Program-made: the position numbers and the translations under genes
The notes under the pieces: generated by a model
What the model was told of the DNA's origin: nothing
What the model saw: the letters and a program-made list of their open reading frames with translations, nothing else
Databases searched by the model: none
Shown here: positions 25,279-35,560 of the stretch, in pieces
How positions within the stretch are numbered: the stretch's first letter is position 1
Layout of the letters: each line of letters opens with the position of its first letter
Source of the DNA: Desulfovulcanus ferrireducens
GTDB lineage: Bacteria; Desulfobacterota; Desulfovibrionia; Desulfovibrionales; Desulfonatronovibrionaceae
DNA length: 43,342 nt
Direction of reading: 5' to 3'
Assembly (NCBI RefSeq): GCF_018704065.1
Contig: NZ_JAGUQP010000025.1
Coordinates: 1-43,342, forward strand

Positions 25279-25766
25279 ATTCTCTTTAACCTTTTAAGGC
25301 GCCTTCTCTCTGCACGTCGGTCATGATACATTCTGATAAAGCGCAAAGACATAAAATAGGTGACCAGGCTTGCTGGAATTCCCACAACCACCCCTCCAAC
25401 CATCATAACCACCACTAGGTCCCAGCCCAGTTTGAGCATATCCGCCAGAGCCAGTTGATTTGGGTCATAGCATACATCACTTATGGGCACGAGAAACTTA
25501 CCGACTACATACAGACCATAATAAAAAAAAGGGACATTCACCGGATTGGACACCCAGGTCCCCAGGGCAGCCGCTATTTTATTACACTTGAAAACAAAGG
25601 CCAGGCTTAGAGCCACTACGGTCTGAAAAGGTATAACAGGTAAACAACCTACAAAAACGCCCACGGCTAAGCCTAAAGCAGTTGAATGGGGTGGGGCCTT
25701 GATCCTAACAATTTTTAAATACCAGTACCTGAGATATCTTTTTAATTTTACCCACAAACGATTCAA
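25275..25766 (-). CDS. DUF2062 membrane protein
   Basis: 163 residues. Family signature: TALGLAVGVFVGCLPVIPFQ, FKCNKIAAALGTWVSNPVNV, PFFYYGLYVVGKFL. Two to three hydrophobic segments (around 27-55, 80-100 and 125-148) make it an inner-membrane protein; the tail is strongly basic (RAERRRLKRLKRI). DUF2062 proteins have no proven function. It overlaps the start of rsmA by 4 bp. The 145 bp between it and the ferritin gene show nothing convincing beyond AT-rich DNA. Confidence 0.85.
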   Translation of the reverse strand: MNRLWVKLKRYLRYWYLKIVRIKAPPHSTALGLAVGVFVGCLPVIPFQTVVALSLAFVFKCNKIAAALGTWVSNPVNVPFFYYGLYVVGKFLVPISDVCYDPNQLALADMLKLGWDLVVVMMVGGVVVGIPASLVTYFMSLRFIRMYHDRRAERRRLKRLKRI

Positions 25767-25911
25767 CTTCGATCCTCGTGTAGACAGTGTAGATAAAATG
25801 TAAATCAGAAAAAATCCAACTCAAAACAGTCAATGACATTTAGGACAGACAAAGTTAAACATTTCATACACAAGCAAGTTTGGCAAAGTCCGACGGCCTC
25901 CGGGATTTGTT

Positions 25912-26430
25912 CTACTTCTTCTCATTATCCTGTGGCATGGTAAAGGTCCTCTGAGCTAAATCTCGATCGAGCATAAACAACCCACCGCTGGCTTGGCCAA
26001 TGAGTTTGATCTTATTCACCACCTCACCCACGCTATCTTCTTCCTCTACCTGTTCACTAACAAACCACTGTAAAAAATTATTGGTAGCATGATCTTTCTC
26101 TTCAATAGCTAAATTGACCAAATCATTAATCAAACCAGTAACTTTCTGCTCATGAGCCAGAGCTGCTTCAAAGGCAGCCAAAGGGGATTCCCACTCTGTC
26201 GGCGGGGCCGCAATAGCCTGAAGGACCACTTTCCCACCCCGTTCATAGACATAATTATAGAATTTCATGGCATGGAACAGCTCTTCCTGGGCCTGGGCCT
26301 TCATCCATGATGCAAATCCGCTCAAATTAAGGTTTTGAAAGTAGGCTGACATGGAAAGATAGAGATAGCTAGAGTACAATTCAGCATTGACTTGTTCGTT
26401 CAAAGCCTTTTCCATGGTTTTGGACAGCAT
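25912..26430 (-). CDS. ftn: Ferritin (non-haem, FtnA type)
   Basis: 172 residues. A four-helix bundle with the ferroxidase ligands in place: [11 protein letters not shown] (Glu about 17), [12 protein letters not shown] (Glu and His about 50-53), [10 protein letters not shown] (Glu about 94) and [13 protein letters not shown] (Gln/Glu about 127-130). It stores iron as a 24-mer and lowers Fenton chemistry. SD GGAGG is 8 bases before ATG. The gene stands alone on the minus strand. No Fur box was recognised with certainty upstream, and the upstream DNA is partly mobile element. Confidence 0.95.
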   Translation of the reverse strand: MLSKTMEKALNEQVNAELYSSYLYLSMSAYFQNLNLSGFASWMKAQAQEELFHAMKFYNYVYERGGKVVLQAIAAPPTEWESPLAAFEAALAHEQKVTGLINDLVNLAIEEKDHATNNFLQWFVSEQVEEEDSVGEVVNKIKLIGQASGGLFMLDRDLAQRTFTMPQDNEKK

Positions 26431-26493
26431 TTCATTCTCCTCCTTTTTATAGGTAAAAACCTAAATCCGTGAAACATATGATCTAAAAAATAA

Positions 26494-26797
26494 GATAGCC
26501 TGTAGCCAAAAACCATTTTGACTACCAGATTAAAAATCCTTGTTTTCTGAATGCATTGCAAAGGACTGGGAAACCCATCTTGAGCTTAGCTTGCGGATAA
26601 GCAGAACATCGGGATGACAAAGCTAAATATATGGGACTGTTTACCATAACTATCGACAATAAAAAGAATATCCATTTACCCTAAATGCCCCATGATGCTC
26701 TGCCCGCAAGCAAGCTATAGATGGGTCCAGCGTGAAAGAAATCAGAATTGAAAAAAAATTATAAAACTCGACCTCGAAAAAGGGTTTGATCATAGAC
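26494..26797 (+). mobile_element. MITE-like element, copy D (diverged)
   Basis: Starts GATAGCCTGTAGCCAAAAACC and ends GGGTTTGATCATAGAC. Internal blocks TTAGCTTGCGGATAAGCAGA, ACCATAACTATCGACAATAA, TGATGCTCTGCCCGCAAGC and TAGATGGGTCC match. It shares several sequence variants with copy H (for example GCATTGCAAAG, GACAATAAAAAGAAT), forming a second subfamily. The target duplication has decayed. Confidence 0.8.
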
Positions 26798-26858
26798 GCA
26801 AAGTAGACAGCCCTTTTTCTTCGTCAGAATAGTTACAGGCAATCTATCACGCAAAAAT

Positions 26859-26881
26859 AAAGGCCGAGAATTCCGGCCTTT
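26859..26881 (-). terminator. Terminator of lon
   Basis: On the minus strand AAAGGCCG-gaattct-CGGCCTTT is followed by ATTTTTG. It begins 28 bases after the lon stop codon. Confidence 0.8.
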
Positions 26882-26908
26882 ACCAAAAAACCGTATAATT
26901 GCTATCCC

Positions 26909-29356
26909 CTATTGTGCCTGGGTTCTAAATTCCTCTTTGAGCAGCTTCTGTGCCAGGGGGAAAATATTCTCCCGACCGCAAAACAGGTGGTCAGGTGTCG
27001 TACCCAGCAGGGCTTGCGGAAGAACTTCGTCCATATGCCTTACTTTGGTAATTTTTAGCCCCTTGAGCACATTTTCTGGTACTTCTTTCAGTTCACGCTC
27101 ATTGTCTTCCGGAATTATGACTTCAGAAATCATAGCCCGTCGCGCGGCCAACAGTTTTTCTCTTAGTCCACCTATAGGTAGTACCCGCCCGCGAAGAGTA
27201 ATCTCGCCGGTCATGGCCAAATCGTTGCGCACCGGTAAATTCAAAAGGGCTGAAACCAGACTGGTAGCCAAGGTTATACCAGCTGACGGACCGTCTTTAG
27301 GAGTTGCACCTTCCGGTACATGGACATGGATATCTATCTCCTTGTAAAAGTCAGGTCTAAGTCCGAACATATCCGATCTTGAACGGACATAACTGAGGGC
27401 TGCCCTGGCGCTTTCTTGCATCACCTCGCCAAGTTTCCCGGTAATCTCAACCTTACCTGTACCCGGCATCAAGGCCACTTCCACAAGGAGAAGTTCCCCG
27501 CCGACCTCTGTCCAGGCCAATCCAGTGGTCACGCCGACCAAAGGCTTTTCTTCCCTTTCTCCATGGCGCACCTTGGGCACCCCGAGATAAGTGCCTATAT
27601 TAGATTTGCTGACCTGAACCTTTTTGCTCACATCCCCACCCTGCACTAATCTTTTTGCTACCTTGCGGCAGATGGAAGCAATTTCCCGCTCCAGGTTCCG
27701 CACCCCTGCCTCTCTGGTATAACGACGAATAATCTCCAGGATAGCTCCGTCTGAAATAAAAACATTGTCTTTGGTTAATCCGTGCTGCTTTAACTGCTTC
27801 GGCCACAAGAAATGCCTGGCTATTTCCTTTTTTTCCGTCTCCAGATATCCTGGAAGTTTTATTATTTCCATTCTATCCTGCAAAGGCAGAGGTATGGAAT
27901 GAAGGCTGTTGGCCGTGGTTATAAAAAAGATATTGGAGAGATCGTAATCCAAATCCAGATAATGATCATTAAAGGCATAGTTTTGCTCCGGGTCCAGAAC
28001 CTCAAGCAGGGCAGCAGATGGATCGCCCCGAAAATCAGTGCTCATCTTATCTATTTCGTCCAGGCAGAAGACTGGATTGTTGTATTTGGTGCGTTTAAGG
28101 CTTTGAATAATCTTGCCTGGCAAAGCACCAACATAGGTCCGGCGGTGTCCTCTTATTTCTGCCTCGTCGCGCACCCCTCCCAACGACAAACGGACAAAAT
28201 CCCTTTGCATGGCACGGGCCACGGACTTGGCCAAAGATGTTTTACCTACTCCCGGCGGTCCCACAAGACAAAGAATAGGTCCTTTGATCTTGTCCACTAG
28301 GCTTTGTACTGCTAGATATTCCAGGATCCTCTCCTTGGGCTTTTCCAGGCCAAAATGATCTTCATTGAGAACCTTTTCTGCTGACCTAATATCGATTTCT
28401 GTTTTTTTCAGCTCGTTCCAGGGCAAGGCCAGAATCCAGTCCACATAATTGTGTACAACTGTATATTCGGCCGAATTGGAGGGCATCATACGGAGTTTCT
28501 TGATCTCCTCGAGGGCCTTTTCCTTGGCAGCCTCTGGCATATTCTTCTTCTTAACCTTCTCTTCCAGTTCATCCAATTCAGCCTTAGGATCGGTTTCTCG
28601 ACCCATTTCTTTGTGAATGGCCTTTAACTGCTCAGAAAGATAATATTCTCTCTGATTTTTCTCCATCTGCTTTTTGACCCTGGTCTTGATCTTTTTCTCA
28701 AGAGAAAAGACCTCTATTTCCCCTTGTAAATAAGCATAGGCCTTTTCCAAACGTTTGTTAGGGTCTATCTCTTCAAGGACCTCTTGTTTTTTCTGAAAAT
28801 CCAGCTTCAAGTGAGGCATCAAAGCATCGGCCAATGGCCCCGGCTGATTGATGGAAGACATGGACAATATTGTTTCTTTGGCCATTTTGGCATTAATCCT
28901 GCCATATTCTTCAATGGCCTCATGCGTGGCCCGCACCAGGGCCTCAGCCTCTAAATCGTCCACCTCTATATCCTGAAGAGCAATAACCCGCACCAGGGGA
29001 ACTCGGGATGAGAAATCTACTTCTTCAAGCTCTATGCGTGCCCTGTACAACCCCTCGAACAAGACTTTGATTGTTCCATCCGGGAGCCTGAACATCTGGA
29101 GAACCCTGCTCACACACCCGCAGGCAAAAAGATCATCCTTGCTGGGTTTCTCAATTTTAGGATCTTTTTGAGCGACTAAAAAAATCTTCTTATCATAATC
29201 AGCCAGAGCTGACTCAATGGCCTTAATAGACTTCTCACGCCCCACAAACAAGGGAACAATGCTCCCCGGGAACATGACAACTTCTCTAAGGGTCATCAAC
29301 GGCAAAAAAATTTCTTCGGGACTATTATCTTGATCAAAATTATTAACTTGATCCAT
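26909..29356 (-). CDS. lon: ATP-dependent protease Lon
   Basis: 815 residues. The N-terminal substrate domain starts at [19 protein letters not shown]; a coiled coil ([20 protein letters not shown]) leads to the AAA+ module with Walker [10 protein letters not shown] near residue 365 and Walker [10 protein letters not shown]; the protease domain carries the catalytic Ser in [12 protein letters not shown] near 688 and the Lys about 43 residues later. It degrades damaged and regulatory proteins in the cytoplasm. SD GGAGGG precedes the ATG closely. It is the last gene of the tig-clpP-clpX-lon group and has its own terminator. The 107-bp gap to clpX contains a GC-rich hairpin (GCGGGTATTGCCCGC) that may attenuate read-through. 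Confidence 0.97.
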   Translation of the reverse strand: MDQVNNFDQDNSPEEIFLPLMTLREVVMFPGSIVPLFVGREKSIKAIESALADYDKKIFLVAQKDPKIEKPSKDDLFACGCVSRVLQMFRLPDGTIKVLFEGLYRARIELEEVDFSSRVPLVRVIALQDIEVDDLEAEALVRATHEAIEEYGRINAKMAKETILSMSSINQPGPLADALMPHLKLDFQKKQEVLEEIDPNKRLEKAYAYLQGEIEVFSLEKKIKTRVKKQMEKNQREYYLSEQLKAIHKEMGRETDPKAELDELEEKVKKKNMPEAAKEKALEEIKKLRMMPSNSAEYTVVHNYVDWILALPWNELKKTEIDIRSAEKVLNEDHFGLEKPKERILEYLAVQSLVDKIKGPILCLVGPPGVGKTSLAKSVARAMQRDFVRLSLGGVRDEAEIRGHRRTYVGALPGKIIQSLKRTKYNNPVFCLDEIDKMSTDFRGDPSAALLEVLDPEQNYAFNDHYLDLDYDLSNIFFITTANSLHSIPLPLQDRMEIIKLPGYLETEKKEIARHFLWPKQLKQHGLTKDNVFISDGAILEIIRRYTREAGVRNLEREIASICRKVAKRLVQGGDVSKKVQVSKSNIGTYLGVPKVRHGEREEKPLVGVTTGLAWTEVGGELLLVEVALMPGTGKVEITGKLGEVMQESARAALSYVRSRSDMFGLRPDFYKEIDIHVHVPEGATPKDGPSAGITLATSLVSALLNLPVRNDLAMTGEITLRGRVLPIGGLREKLLAARRAMISEVIIPEDNERELKEVPENVLKGLKITKVRHMDEVLPQALLGTTPDHLFCGRENIFPLAQKLLKEEFRTQAQ

Positions 29357-29463
29357 TCTCCCTCCATTTGGAGCTTAAAATTTTATAGTGGATTCAAAGG
29401 AGATGAAACAGGAGTGGTAAACAAATAAACGGTTAGAGAGGAGCGGGCAATACCCGCCCCCTT

Positions 29464-30714
29464 CTAGGCTGATTTTACTTCCTGGTCATAGAAAATCAAA
29501 GGTTCCAGGTTATTCTCTACAACGGCTTTGTTGACCAAACATTCACGCACACCTTTCATGGATGGTATCTTATACATGATATCAAGCATGATTGTTTCCA
29601 TAACATTTCTTAAACCGCGGGCTCCTGTTTTTCTCTCCAAGGCCTTTCTGGCAATAGCTTTTAATGCGTTTTTAGTAAACTTTAACCGCACATTGTCAAG
29701 TTCAAACATTTTTTTATACTGTTTAACCAATGCATTTTTGGGCTCAGTCAGAATGCGAACCAGATCCTCTTCTGAAAGTTCCTGCAAAGAGGTAATCACA
29801 GGAATACGGCCTATAAATTCGGGAATAAGGCCAAACTTGACTAAATCTTCCGGATGAACCTGTTTTAAAAGCTCATCCGAGCTCATCTTCTTTTTATTGC
29901 TGATCTTGGCGCCAAAGCCCATGGCGCTTCCTTGCAAGCGCTGCTGGATAATATTTTCCAAGCCAATAAAAGCTCCTCCGAGGATAAACAGGATATTGGA
30001 GGTATCTATCCGAATATATTCCTGTTGAGGATGCTTACGCCCTCCCTTGGGTGGGATATTGGCTTCGGTACCCTCAATGATCTTCAACAAGGCCTGCTGG
30101 ACACCTTCTCCTGAGACATCCCTGGTAATGGATGGACTATCGGCCTTACGCGCAATCTTGTCTATTTCATCTATATATATGATACCTTTCGAGGCTGCCT
30201 CCAGGTCATAGTCGGCATTTTGGACCAATTGGACCAAAATGTTTTCCACGTCTTCACCCACATAACCGGCCTCAGTCAAAGTGGTAGCATCGGCAATGGC
30301 AAAGGGAACCTTGAGAATCCTGGCCAGAGTCTGGGCCAAGAGGGTTTTTCCCGAACCAGTAGGCCCGACTAGAAGTATATTACTCTTGTCCAGTTCCACG
30401 TCATCGCTTTTAAGACTGGCATATTGAATCCTCTTATAATGGTTATAAACAGCAACAGAAAGAACCTTTTTGGCTTCATCCTGGCCAATAACGTAATCAT
30501 CAAGTGCCTTTTTGATTTCAGCCGGAGGCAGAATTTCTCCGTCCTCCAGGTCTTCCTTAATGTTGTCCTGGGCAATAATTTCCTCGCACAGGGCCACACA
30601 CTCATTGCAAATATATACATCAGGCCCGGCAATTAAACGCTCTACTTCTTCCTGGCCTTTCCCGCAAAATGAACAACATAAATCATAAAGATAAGGCTTT
30701 TTCTCGTCCGCCAT
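29464..30714 (-). CDS. clpX: ATP-dependent Clp protease ATPase subunit ClpX
   Basis: 416 residues. The N-terminal zinc-binding domain has C14, C17, C36 and C39 (CSFCGKG...CNECV). Walker A GPTGSGKT lies near residue 117 and Walker [11 protein letters not shown] follows; the pore loop GYVGED and the IGF loop for ClpP docking ([10 protein letters not shown] region with the adjoining sequence) are recognisable. It unfolds tagged proteins and feeds them to ClpP. SD GAGGTGA lies upstream. The order tig-clpP-clpX-lon matches the standard cluster. Confidence 0.97.
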   Translation of the reverse strand: MADEKKPYLYDLCCSFCGKGQEEVERLIAGPDVYICNECVALCEEIIAQDNIKEDLEDGEILPPAEIKKALDDYVIGQDEAKKVLSVAVYNHYKRIQYASLKSDDVELDKSNILLVGPTGSGKTLLAQTLARILKVPFAIADATTLTEAGYVGEDVENILVQLVQNADYDLEAASKGIIYIDEIDKIARKADSPSITRDVSGEGVQQALLKIIEGTEANIPPKGGRKHPQQEYIRIDTSNILFILGGAFIGLENIIQQRLQGSAMGFGAKISNKKKMSSDELLKQVHPEDLVKFGLIPEFIGRIPVITSLQELSEEDLVRILTEPKNALVKQYKKMFELDNVRLKFTKNALKAIARKALERKTGARGLRNVMETIMLDIMYKIPSMKGVRECLVNKAVVENNLEPLIFYDQEVKSA

Positions 30715-30802
30715 AACTCACCTCGTTAAGATTTAAAAACATCACACCTGCCCCTGTTTGCCTTACGGACAGGACAATCAAAAGGGACAGCATTATATAG
30801 TC

Positions 30803-30826
30803 CAGAAACCAAGACTTTCAATCAGC
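30803..30826 (-). repeat. Short MITE fragment in reverse orientation
   Basis: A 24-bp stretch between clpP and clpX reads, on the minus strand, GCTGATTGAAAGTCTTGG then TTTCTG, exactly as in copy G and close to the other copies. No further family sequence surrounds it. It is the only piece pointing the other way. Confidence 0.55.
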
Positions 30827-30838
30827 CACATTGAGCCC

Positions 30839-31465
30839 TTAGCTTTTTGACTTTTGAGTGTCTAAATTCTCTATCTCGGCCCTCGAAGTCAGGACATGAT
30901 CCACGATTCCATACTCTTTGGCCTCGGTAGCGCTCATAAAATAATCACGTTCGGTATCCTTTTCCACCTTGGCCACATCCATCCCCGTATGCTTGGACAA
31001 GATATTATTCAAGATAGCTTTAAGACGAATAATCTCTCTGGCCTGAATATCAATATCTGTGGCTTGACCTTGAAATCCACCCATGGGTTGATGAATCAAA
31101 ATACGGCTATTGGGCAGAGCGTAACGCATCCCTTTTTCTCCGGCCGCCAAAAGCAGGGCAGCCATACTCGCTGCCTGGCCCAGACACAACGTAGCTACCG
31201 GGGATGAAATATACTGCATGGTATCATAAATAGCCATCCCCGCCGTGACAGACCCACCAGGGGAATTGATATAAAAATTTATTTCCTTTTCCGGATTGTC
31301 TGATTCTAAAAATAAAAGCTGGGCACAGATGAGATTGGCTACATTGTCATCGATTTGAGAACCCAAAAGGATAATCCTGTCTTTAAGCAGCCTTGAGTAA
31401 ATATCGTAGGCCCGCTCACCTCTGCCAGTTGTTTCAATAACCATAGGGATATTATAATATGACAT
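30839..31465 (-). CDS. clpP: ATP-dependent Clp protease proteolytic subunit
   Basis: 208 residues. The catalytic triad is visible: Ser100 in [10 protein letters not shown], His125 in LIHQPMGG and Asp near 174 in the segment after [16 protein letters not shown]. The [14 protein letters not shown] substrate loop and the N-terminal [18 protein letters not shown] are typical, so the propeptide is very short. It forms the double heptamer that ClpX docks onto. SD AGGAGA is upstream. It follows tig after 245 bp. Confidence 0.97.
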   Translation of the reverse strand: MSYYNIPMVIETTGRGERAYDIYSRLLKDRIILLGSQIDDNVANLICAQLLFLESDNPEKEINFYINSPGGSVTAGMAIYDTMQYISSPVATLCLGQAASMAALLLAAGEKGMRYALPNSRILIHQPMGGFQGQATDIDIQAREIIRLKAILNNILSKHTGMDVAKVEKDTERDYFMSATEAKEYGIVDHVLTSRAEIENLDTQKSKS

Positions 31466-31677
31466 ATTTTCTCCTTTTTTGTTCGACTCTCTTTTGAGAT
31501 CTAGAGGAATCTCTCTAGCTTTTTAACTTTATGTCAAGAAATTAACATCATTTTAGCTCAAATGCCAGAATAAAAAACACCCAAATCATAACAGAAAAAA
31601 TCCTGATTTTAAAGCTGGTATGAAGGAAATCAAAAGGCTGGGAACTGAGGAAAAAGGAGGTATCAGAAGAGGTTAAT

Positions 31678-31704
31678 CCGGACAGGGCAAAAGACCCTGC
31701 CCGG
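31678..31704 (-). terminator. GC-rich hairpin after tig
   Basis: On the minus strand CCGGGCAGGG and CCCTGTCCGG pair (one G-U) around TCTTTTG, starting 6 bases after the tig stop. No T run follows, so it may be a Rho-dependent or partial terminator, or an mRNA-stabilising end, between tig and clpP. Confidence 0.5.
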
Positions 31705-31710
31705 TTGATA

Positions 31711-33051
31711 TTATTCTTCAGATTCACTTTCTTTAGAGGGCTCTTCCCCCTCTTCATCCTTGACTGGCGGAACCAATTTTATTTTGGCGTTCTCGTAAAT
31801 CAGCTCCATGGCCTTATCAGCCAAAACCTTATCTTTCAAAGCAATCATAAGATTGTTCTGCTCATAGAAATTTTTCAGGGTCGCAAAATCCTGCCCGGTA
31901 GCATAAGCTATTTTTTGTAATTGAGCATCCAGCTCCTCGGGCTTTACAGTCAACTCTTCTTTTTGGGCCACTGCCAACAAAAATATTTGAGATTTTACGA
32001 TCTCTTCAGCTTCGGGGCGAAATTCCTTCTCCAGCTCTTCCATACTCTTGCCCAGGGAATCGAAGCTTTTGCCCTGGCGCTCAAGTTTATCCCTAAGCTC
32101 GGCAATCTTTTGGTCAATATGGCTTTTCACCATTGACTCAGGCAATTCGAAATCAACCTTTGCCTTCAACTCATCCAGAAGCTTCTTCTGGGCCACGCTC
32201 TTGGTCAACTCCTTCCTGGTAGCCACATAAGACTTTTCAATTGCCTCTCTAAGCTTCTCAATAGAATCATAACCGCCAGCCTTCTGAGCCAATTCATCAT
32301 CTATGTCCGGGAGCTTCTTTTCTTTTATATTATGCAGAGTAACTTTCATCAGCACTTTCTGGCCGGCCAATTCTTTATTGATAAAATCTTCTGGCAACTG
32401 GACCTCGCCCTCGCCGCTCTGGCCCGGCTTCAAGCCCATGACTATCTCTTCAAATTCAGGCAGGGCACCACCCTCGCCCAAAGTCATTTGAAAATTTTCA
32501 GCCTTGACTCCCTCTATTGGCTCCCCGTCTTTATAGGCCTCAAAATCAATCACCACTGCATCGCCTTCTTTCGGATGACGGTCTTCTTCAACAATAATAA
32601 ATTCGGCGAGTCTTTCTCTCAAACGTTGAATAACTGCCTCTACCTCTTCCTTATTTACCTCAACCTCTTCTTCCTCTACTTCCAGACCCTTATATTCAGG
32701 AAGCTCAAATTCCGGGGCAACTTCAAAACTAAAAGAATAATTAAACTCCTGGCCCTTTACCAGCTCTTTGGCATCAACATCGATCCTGGACAAAGGGACC
32801 AGTTTCATCTCATTTAAGATCTCATTGATGTGTAAATTGATTAAATCAGTTGTCGCTTCATTATAGATTTGCTTTTTGAAACGACCTTCAATAATTGAGG
32901 AGGGCACTTTACCTTTGCGAAAGCCTTTAATATCAGCATCCTTGCGGTACAAGGCAACAGTAGCAGCAATGGCAGCGTTCACTTCCTCAATTGGCACCTG
33001 TACATTAACTTTTCTCTTGACTGAGGATAACTCCTCAACTTTATAATCCAT
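31711..33051 (-). CDS. tig: Trigger factor
   Basis: About 446 residues. The ribosome-binding N-domain contains the signature GFRKGKVPSSII (family GFRxGKxP). The FKBP-like isomerase domain spans roughly 150-245 (EGDAVVIDFEAYKDGEPIEG) and the C-terminal chaperone arms follow; the acidic tail (EEGEEPSKESESEE) is normal. It binds near the ribosomal exit tunnel and protects nascent chains. The ATG at 33049-33051 (MDYKVEEL) has AGGAGG upstream; an in-frame ATG 11 codons earlier would overlap that site. First gene of the tig-clpP-clpX-lon group. Confidence 0.96.
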   Translation of the reverse strand: MDYKVEELSSVKRKVNVQVPIEEVNAAIAATVALYRKDADIKGFRKGKVPSSIIEGRFKKQIYNEATTDLINLHINEILNEMKLVPLSRIDVDAKELVKGQEFNYSFSFEVAPEFELPEYKGLEVEEEEVEVNKEEVEAVIQRLRERLAEFIIVEEDRHPKEGDAVVIDFEAYKDGEPIEGVKAENFQMTLGEGGALPEFEEIVMGLKPGQSGEGEVQLPEDFINKELAGQKVLMKVTLHNIKEKKLPDIDDELAQKAGGYDSIEKLREAIEKSYVATRKELTKSVAQKKLLDELKAKVDFELPESMVKSHIDQKIAELRDKLERQGKSFDSLGKSMEELEKEFRPEAEEIVKSQIFLLAVAQKEELTVKPEELDAQLQKIAYATGQDFATLKNFYEQNNLMIALKDKVLADKAMELIYENAKIKLVPPVKDEEGEEPSKESESEE

Positions 33052-33170
33052 GGAAAACCTATCCTCCTTTTTAATTTGCCACAAAGCTGGCTATAGGGTT
33101 GTTTGTACGCAAAAGGCAATGCCACTCACAAGCGAGACCATGGCTAATTCACGGCAAAAAATATTGTTAG

Positions 33171-33255
33171 TGGTGCGAGAGGGGGGAGTCGAACCCCCAC
33201 GGACCAAGCCGCTGGATCCTAAGTCCAGTGCGTCTACCAATTCCGCCACTCTCGC
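33171..33255 (-). tRNA. tRNA-Leu (anticodon UAG)
   Basis: Class II tRNA. Acceptor arm GCGAGAG pairs with CTCTCGC; anticodon stem CTGGA / TCCAG encloses CTTAGGA, giving anticodon TAG (reads CUA and, by wobble, CUG). A variable arm (GCGGCTTGGTCCGT region) and the T arm GGGGGTTCGACTCCCCC are complete, and CCA is encoded at the 3' end (33171-33173). Confidence 0.96.
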
Positions 33256-33271
33256 TTTTTGGAAAAAAGCT

Positions 33272-33300
33272 AACTAATCTTTTAACACACAAATTGTCAA
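33272..33300 (-). promoter_or_regulatory. Candidate tRNA-Leu promoter
   Basis: TTGACA (33295-33300) lies 17 bases from TTAGTT (33272-33277) on the minus strand, about 16 bases before the tRNA. The -10 element is poor. From here to 33675 there is no gene: only word-like arms (AAGGATTAAGGGATAAG near 33371, CCTTAATCCTTAATTC near 33589) that are inverted to each other. Confidence 0.4.
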
Positions 33301-33675
33301 TAGAACAAGTTTAAAGCTTCAGGGTAATATTTTAACCGCAGACACGCGCGGATTTTTGAGGGATAAGGTTTAAGGATTAAGGGATAAGTGAAATGTATGA
33401 GCAAAATTTGAGGGCATTGATATTATTAATATTAAGCAGAAGTTAGCAAAATGTTAAACTTTTAGAGAGTGGTTCAAGTAGGCTACCCTCGTATGTTTAC
33501 ACCGGCCTTTTTGAAGTCTAATTTATTTAGACAGCGATAAAGCTAATTATGGCATGGAAGACCGTTATTTCCCTTGATGGTCGTACACCTTAATCCTTAA
33601 TTCTTAATTCTTAATCCGTAATTTTTACCCTTTAATTAGAAACGATTATCCTGAAAATCTGTCCAGGAGGAAAAA

Positions 33676-34443
33676 ATGAAAGTCATCTTTTGCGGAGTAG
33701 GCGAGGCCTTTGATGAAAACTTGGCCAATACTTCAATTTTGGTCCAATCCGAAGATAATACCTACAGCCTGTTACTCGACCTGGGCTTTACTGCTGCTTC
33801 TGCTTACTGGCAGGTTAATCCGAACCCGCTTACTCTGGACGCAATCTGGATTTCTCATTTTCATGGCGACCATTTTTTTGGGCTGCCTGCACTTTTGCTA
33901 AGATTTTATGAGCACAAAAGGACTAAGCCCCTGACCATCATCGGCCAACCCGGCATTGATGACCTGGTCACAGCTTCCGTAGGCCTTGCCTATCCATCTC
34001 TATGGCCAAAACTTACTTACCCAGTACTTTTCATAGAGGCAAAGGTCGACAAAAACGTTGATTTGGCTTTATTTTCTCTGGCTTTTGCCCCTACCAAACA
34101 TCCCCAAGACTGTCTCGGGATAAAAATAACATCCGGCAATGGGAGTATTTTTTACTCTGGAGACGGCAGACCTACAAAAGAGTGCCTTTGCCTGGCCCAA
34201 AAGTGTGACCTGGTTATTTGCGAAGCATATACCCTGGAGGACATGGTGCCTGGACACAACAACGTGCATGACGCCATGGACTTTGCCCGTGAGGCCTGTG
34301 CCAAATCCCTGGCACTTGTCCACCTGCAACGTGATGTTCGCCGAAAACATAGCCAAAAAATCAAAAAAATTCTGCAGGCCAACAATGATATACGTGTTTT
34401 TTTACCTGAACCAGGAGACAAAATCATTGTGCCCGGCTCGTGA
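33676..34443 (+). CDS. MBL-fold (RNase Z-like) metallohydrolase
   Basis: 255 residues. The first metal motif is HFHGDH at residues 61-66 (HxHxDH). Later ligands are at HPQDCLGIKI (His near 138), SGDGRPTKE (Asp near 159) and LVHLQRD (His near 215). The layout is that of the tRNase Z / arylsulfatase-like branch of the metallo-beta-lactamase fold, but the long exosite arm of genuine RNase Z is missing, so the substrate is open. SD CCAGGAGG is 6 bases before ATG. It is the first plus-strand gene after the tRNA and is followed 85 bp later by the gamma-glutamylcyclotransferase-like gene. Confidence 0.85.
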   Translation: MKVIFCGVGEAFDENLANTSILVQSEDNTYSLLLDLGFTAASAYWQVNPNPLTLDAIWISHFHGDHFFGLPALLLRFYEHKRTKPLTIIGQPGIDDLVTASVGLAYPSLWPKLTYPVLFIEAKVDKNVDLALFSLAFAPTKHPQDCLGIKITSGNGSIFYSGDGRPTKECLCLAQKCDLVICEAYTLEDMVPGHNNVHDAMDFAREACAKSLALVHLQRDVRRKHSQKIKKILQANNDIRVFLPEPGDKIIVPGS

Positions 34444-34528
34444 CTTGCCCTGCATCACGCCTATCTGACAATGTTGAGTGGAATTTCATTTAAGCTTACC
34501 CCCAAACCCCAGTCGACCAATAAAGCAA

Positions 34529-34981
34529 ATGGAATATCTTTTTGTATATGGAACCTTGCGGCAAAAGGTAGCGCATCCTCTGCATACTTTTCTGCTTAAT
34601 AATGCAGATTTTATTGGTCTTGGCTATGTGCAGGCCAAGCTATATGCGGTTAAACACTATCCTGGAGCGGTATTAACTGAAGACCCAGCAAGTAGAGTCC
34701 TTGGGGAAGTGTACTTCTTGCGAAGGCCAGAAAAAGTTTTAAACAAGCTTGATGCTTACGAGGGGTGTACCAAAGATTACCCTCAACCACATGAATATAA
34801 AAGAAAAAAAGTTAGCGTTAAACTTGAGAACGGCCCAAATATTACGGCATGGATGTATGAGTACAACCTCCCTACAAAAAACCTGAAACTAATCCCCTCC
34901 GGAGATTATCTCGATTTTATTAACTTAAAAACTCAATGGCTCAAGAGCCTATGGCCAAACCCTATTTTAACCGCTGAATGA
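34529..34981 (+). CDS. Gamma-glutamylcyclotransferase-like protein with a 3' end rewritten by a MITE
   Basis: About 150 residues. MEYLFVYGTLRQ contains the YGTLR motif of the GGCT/AIG2 fold; VLGEVYFLRRPEKVLNKLDAYEG holds the presumed acid/base Glu (DAYEG). The family includes gamma-glutamylcyclotransferases and gamma-glutamylamine cyclotransferases, with the exact substrate unknown here. The start at 34529 fits the family; an earlier in-frame ATG at 34478 would add 17 unmatched residues. The last 12 codons (SLWPNPILTAE and stop) are encoded by MITE copy F, whose target duplication TCAA lies at codon WLK. Removing the element and one TCAA restores a frame ending ...QWLNFPSCLTP then TAA at 35286-35288. 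Confidence 0.8.
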   Translation: MEYLFVYGTLRQKVAHPLHTFLLNNADFIGLGYVQAKLYAVKHYPGAVLTEDPASRVLGEVYFLRRPEKVLNKLDAYEGCTKDYPQPHEYKRKKVSVKLENGPNITAWMYEYNLPTKNLKLIPSGDYLDFINLKTQWLKSLWPNPILTAE

Positions 34982-35260
34982 AAGTCCTGGTTTCTGAAAT
35001 GCATTACAAACGGCTTGGGTAACTCAATCTTAATGAAGCTTGCGGAAAAACAGAGCATCGGGATGAATGGGCTAAATACTTTGCGATGTTGACCATAACC
35101 ATCGGTAATAAAAGAATATTTGCTTACCCAAAGTATCCCATTATGCTCTATCCGCAAGCAAGTTTTAGATGGGTCCTAGTCTTTGTACCAGCATGAAAGA
35201 AACCAAGACTGAAATAAAACCAGGACAATTAAGTTGATAAAAAGGTTAGAGCCCAGGCTC
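34945..35260 (+). mobile_element. MITE-like element, copy F (short form), TSD TCAA
   Basis: 316 bp. Starts GAGCCTATGGCCAAACCC, ends GGTTAGAGCCCAGGCTC, with TCAA at 34941-34944 and 35261-35264. Very close to copy A along its length (for example GGCTTGGGTAACTCAATCTT, ATGAAGCTTGCGGAAAAACA). It is inserted in the coding 3' end of the gene at 34529. Confidence 0.9.
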
Positions 35261-35264
35261 TCAA

Positions 35265-35560
35265 CTTCCCTAGCTGTCTAACACCATAACTTCTACGCTT
35301 TTGGAAAGCACTTTTTCTAAAATGCATTACAATTGAAAAAATGTGCTCTCCATTTAACCCGGAAAGTTGAGTCAATGATATCAGTTATTGGTACGGGACT
35401 TATTATTGAATCCTGGATCTATCTCAAAGTACAAAGGAAAGGGCAAACAGGCAGGGGAAAGAATCTATCTTTAACAAACTTTAACAAAATCGCGATGCAG
35501 AAAAACGCCCTTTGGTTCAGACAACTAGTCCTCCCCTCAGGCTGCTCTATTTGAATAAAA
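35265..35560. other. Non-coding stretch after MITE F
   Basis: No credible gene. It holds the ancestral 3' end of the cyclotransferase-like gene (to 35288), a scrap of MITE sequence (TTCTAAAATGCATTACAA, 35313-35330) and, at 35506-35513, AAAAGGGC-type sequence complementary to the hydB stop region (35561-35569), followed on the minus strand by a short T run. That could form a long-looped hydB terminator. Confidence 0.4.

Noticed and set aside
35333-35554. Open frame between MITE F and hydB
   Set aside because: No ribosome site, composition unlike coding DNA, and it overlaps remnants of other features.
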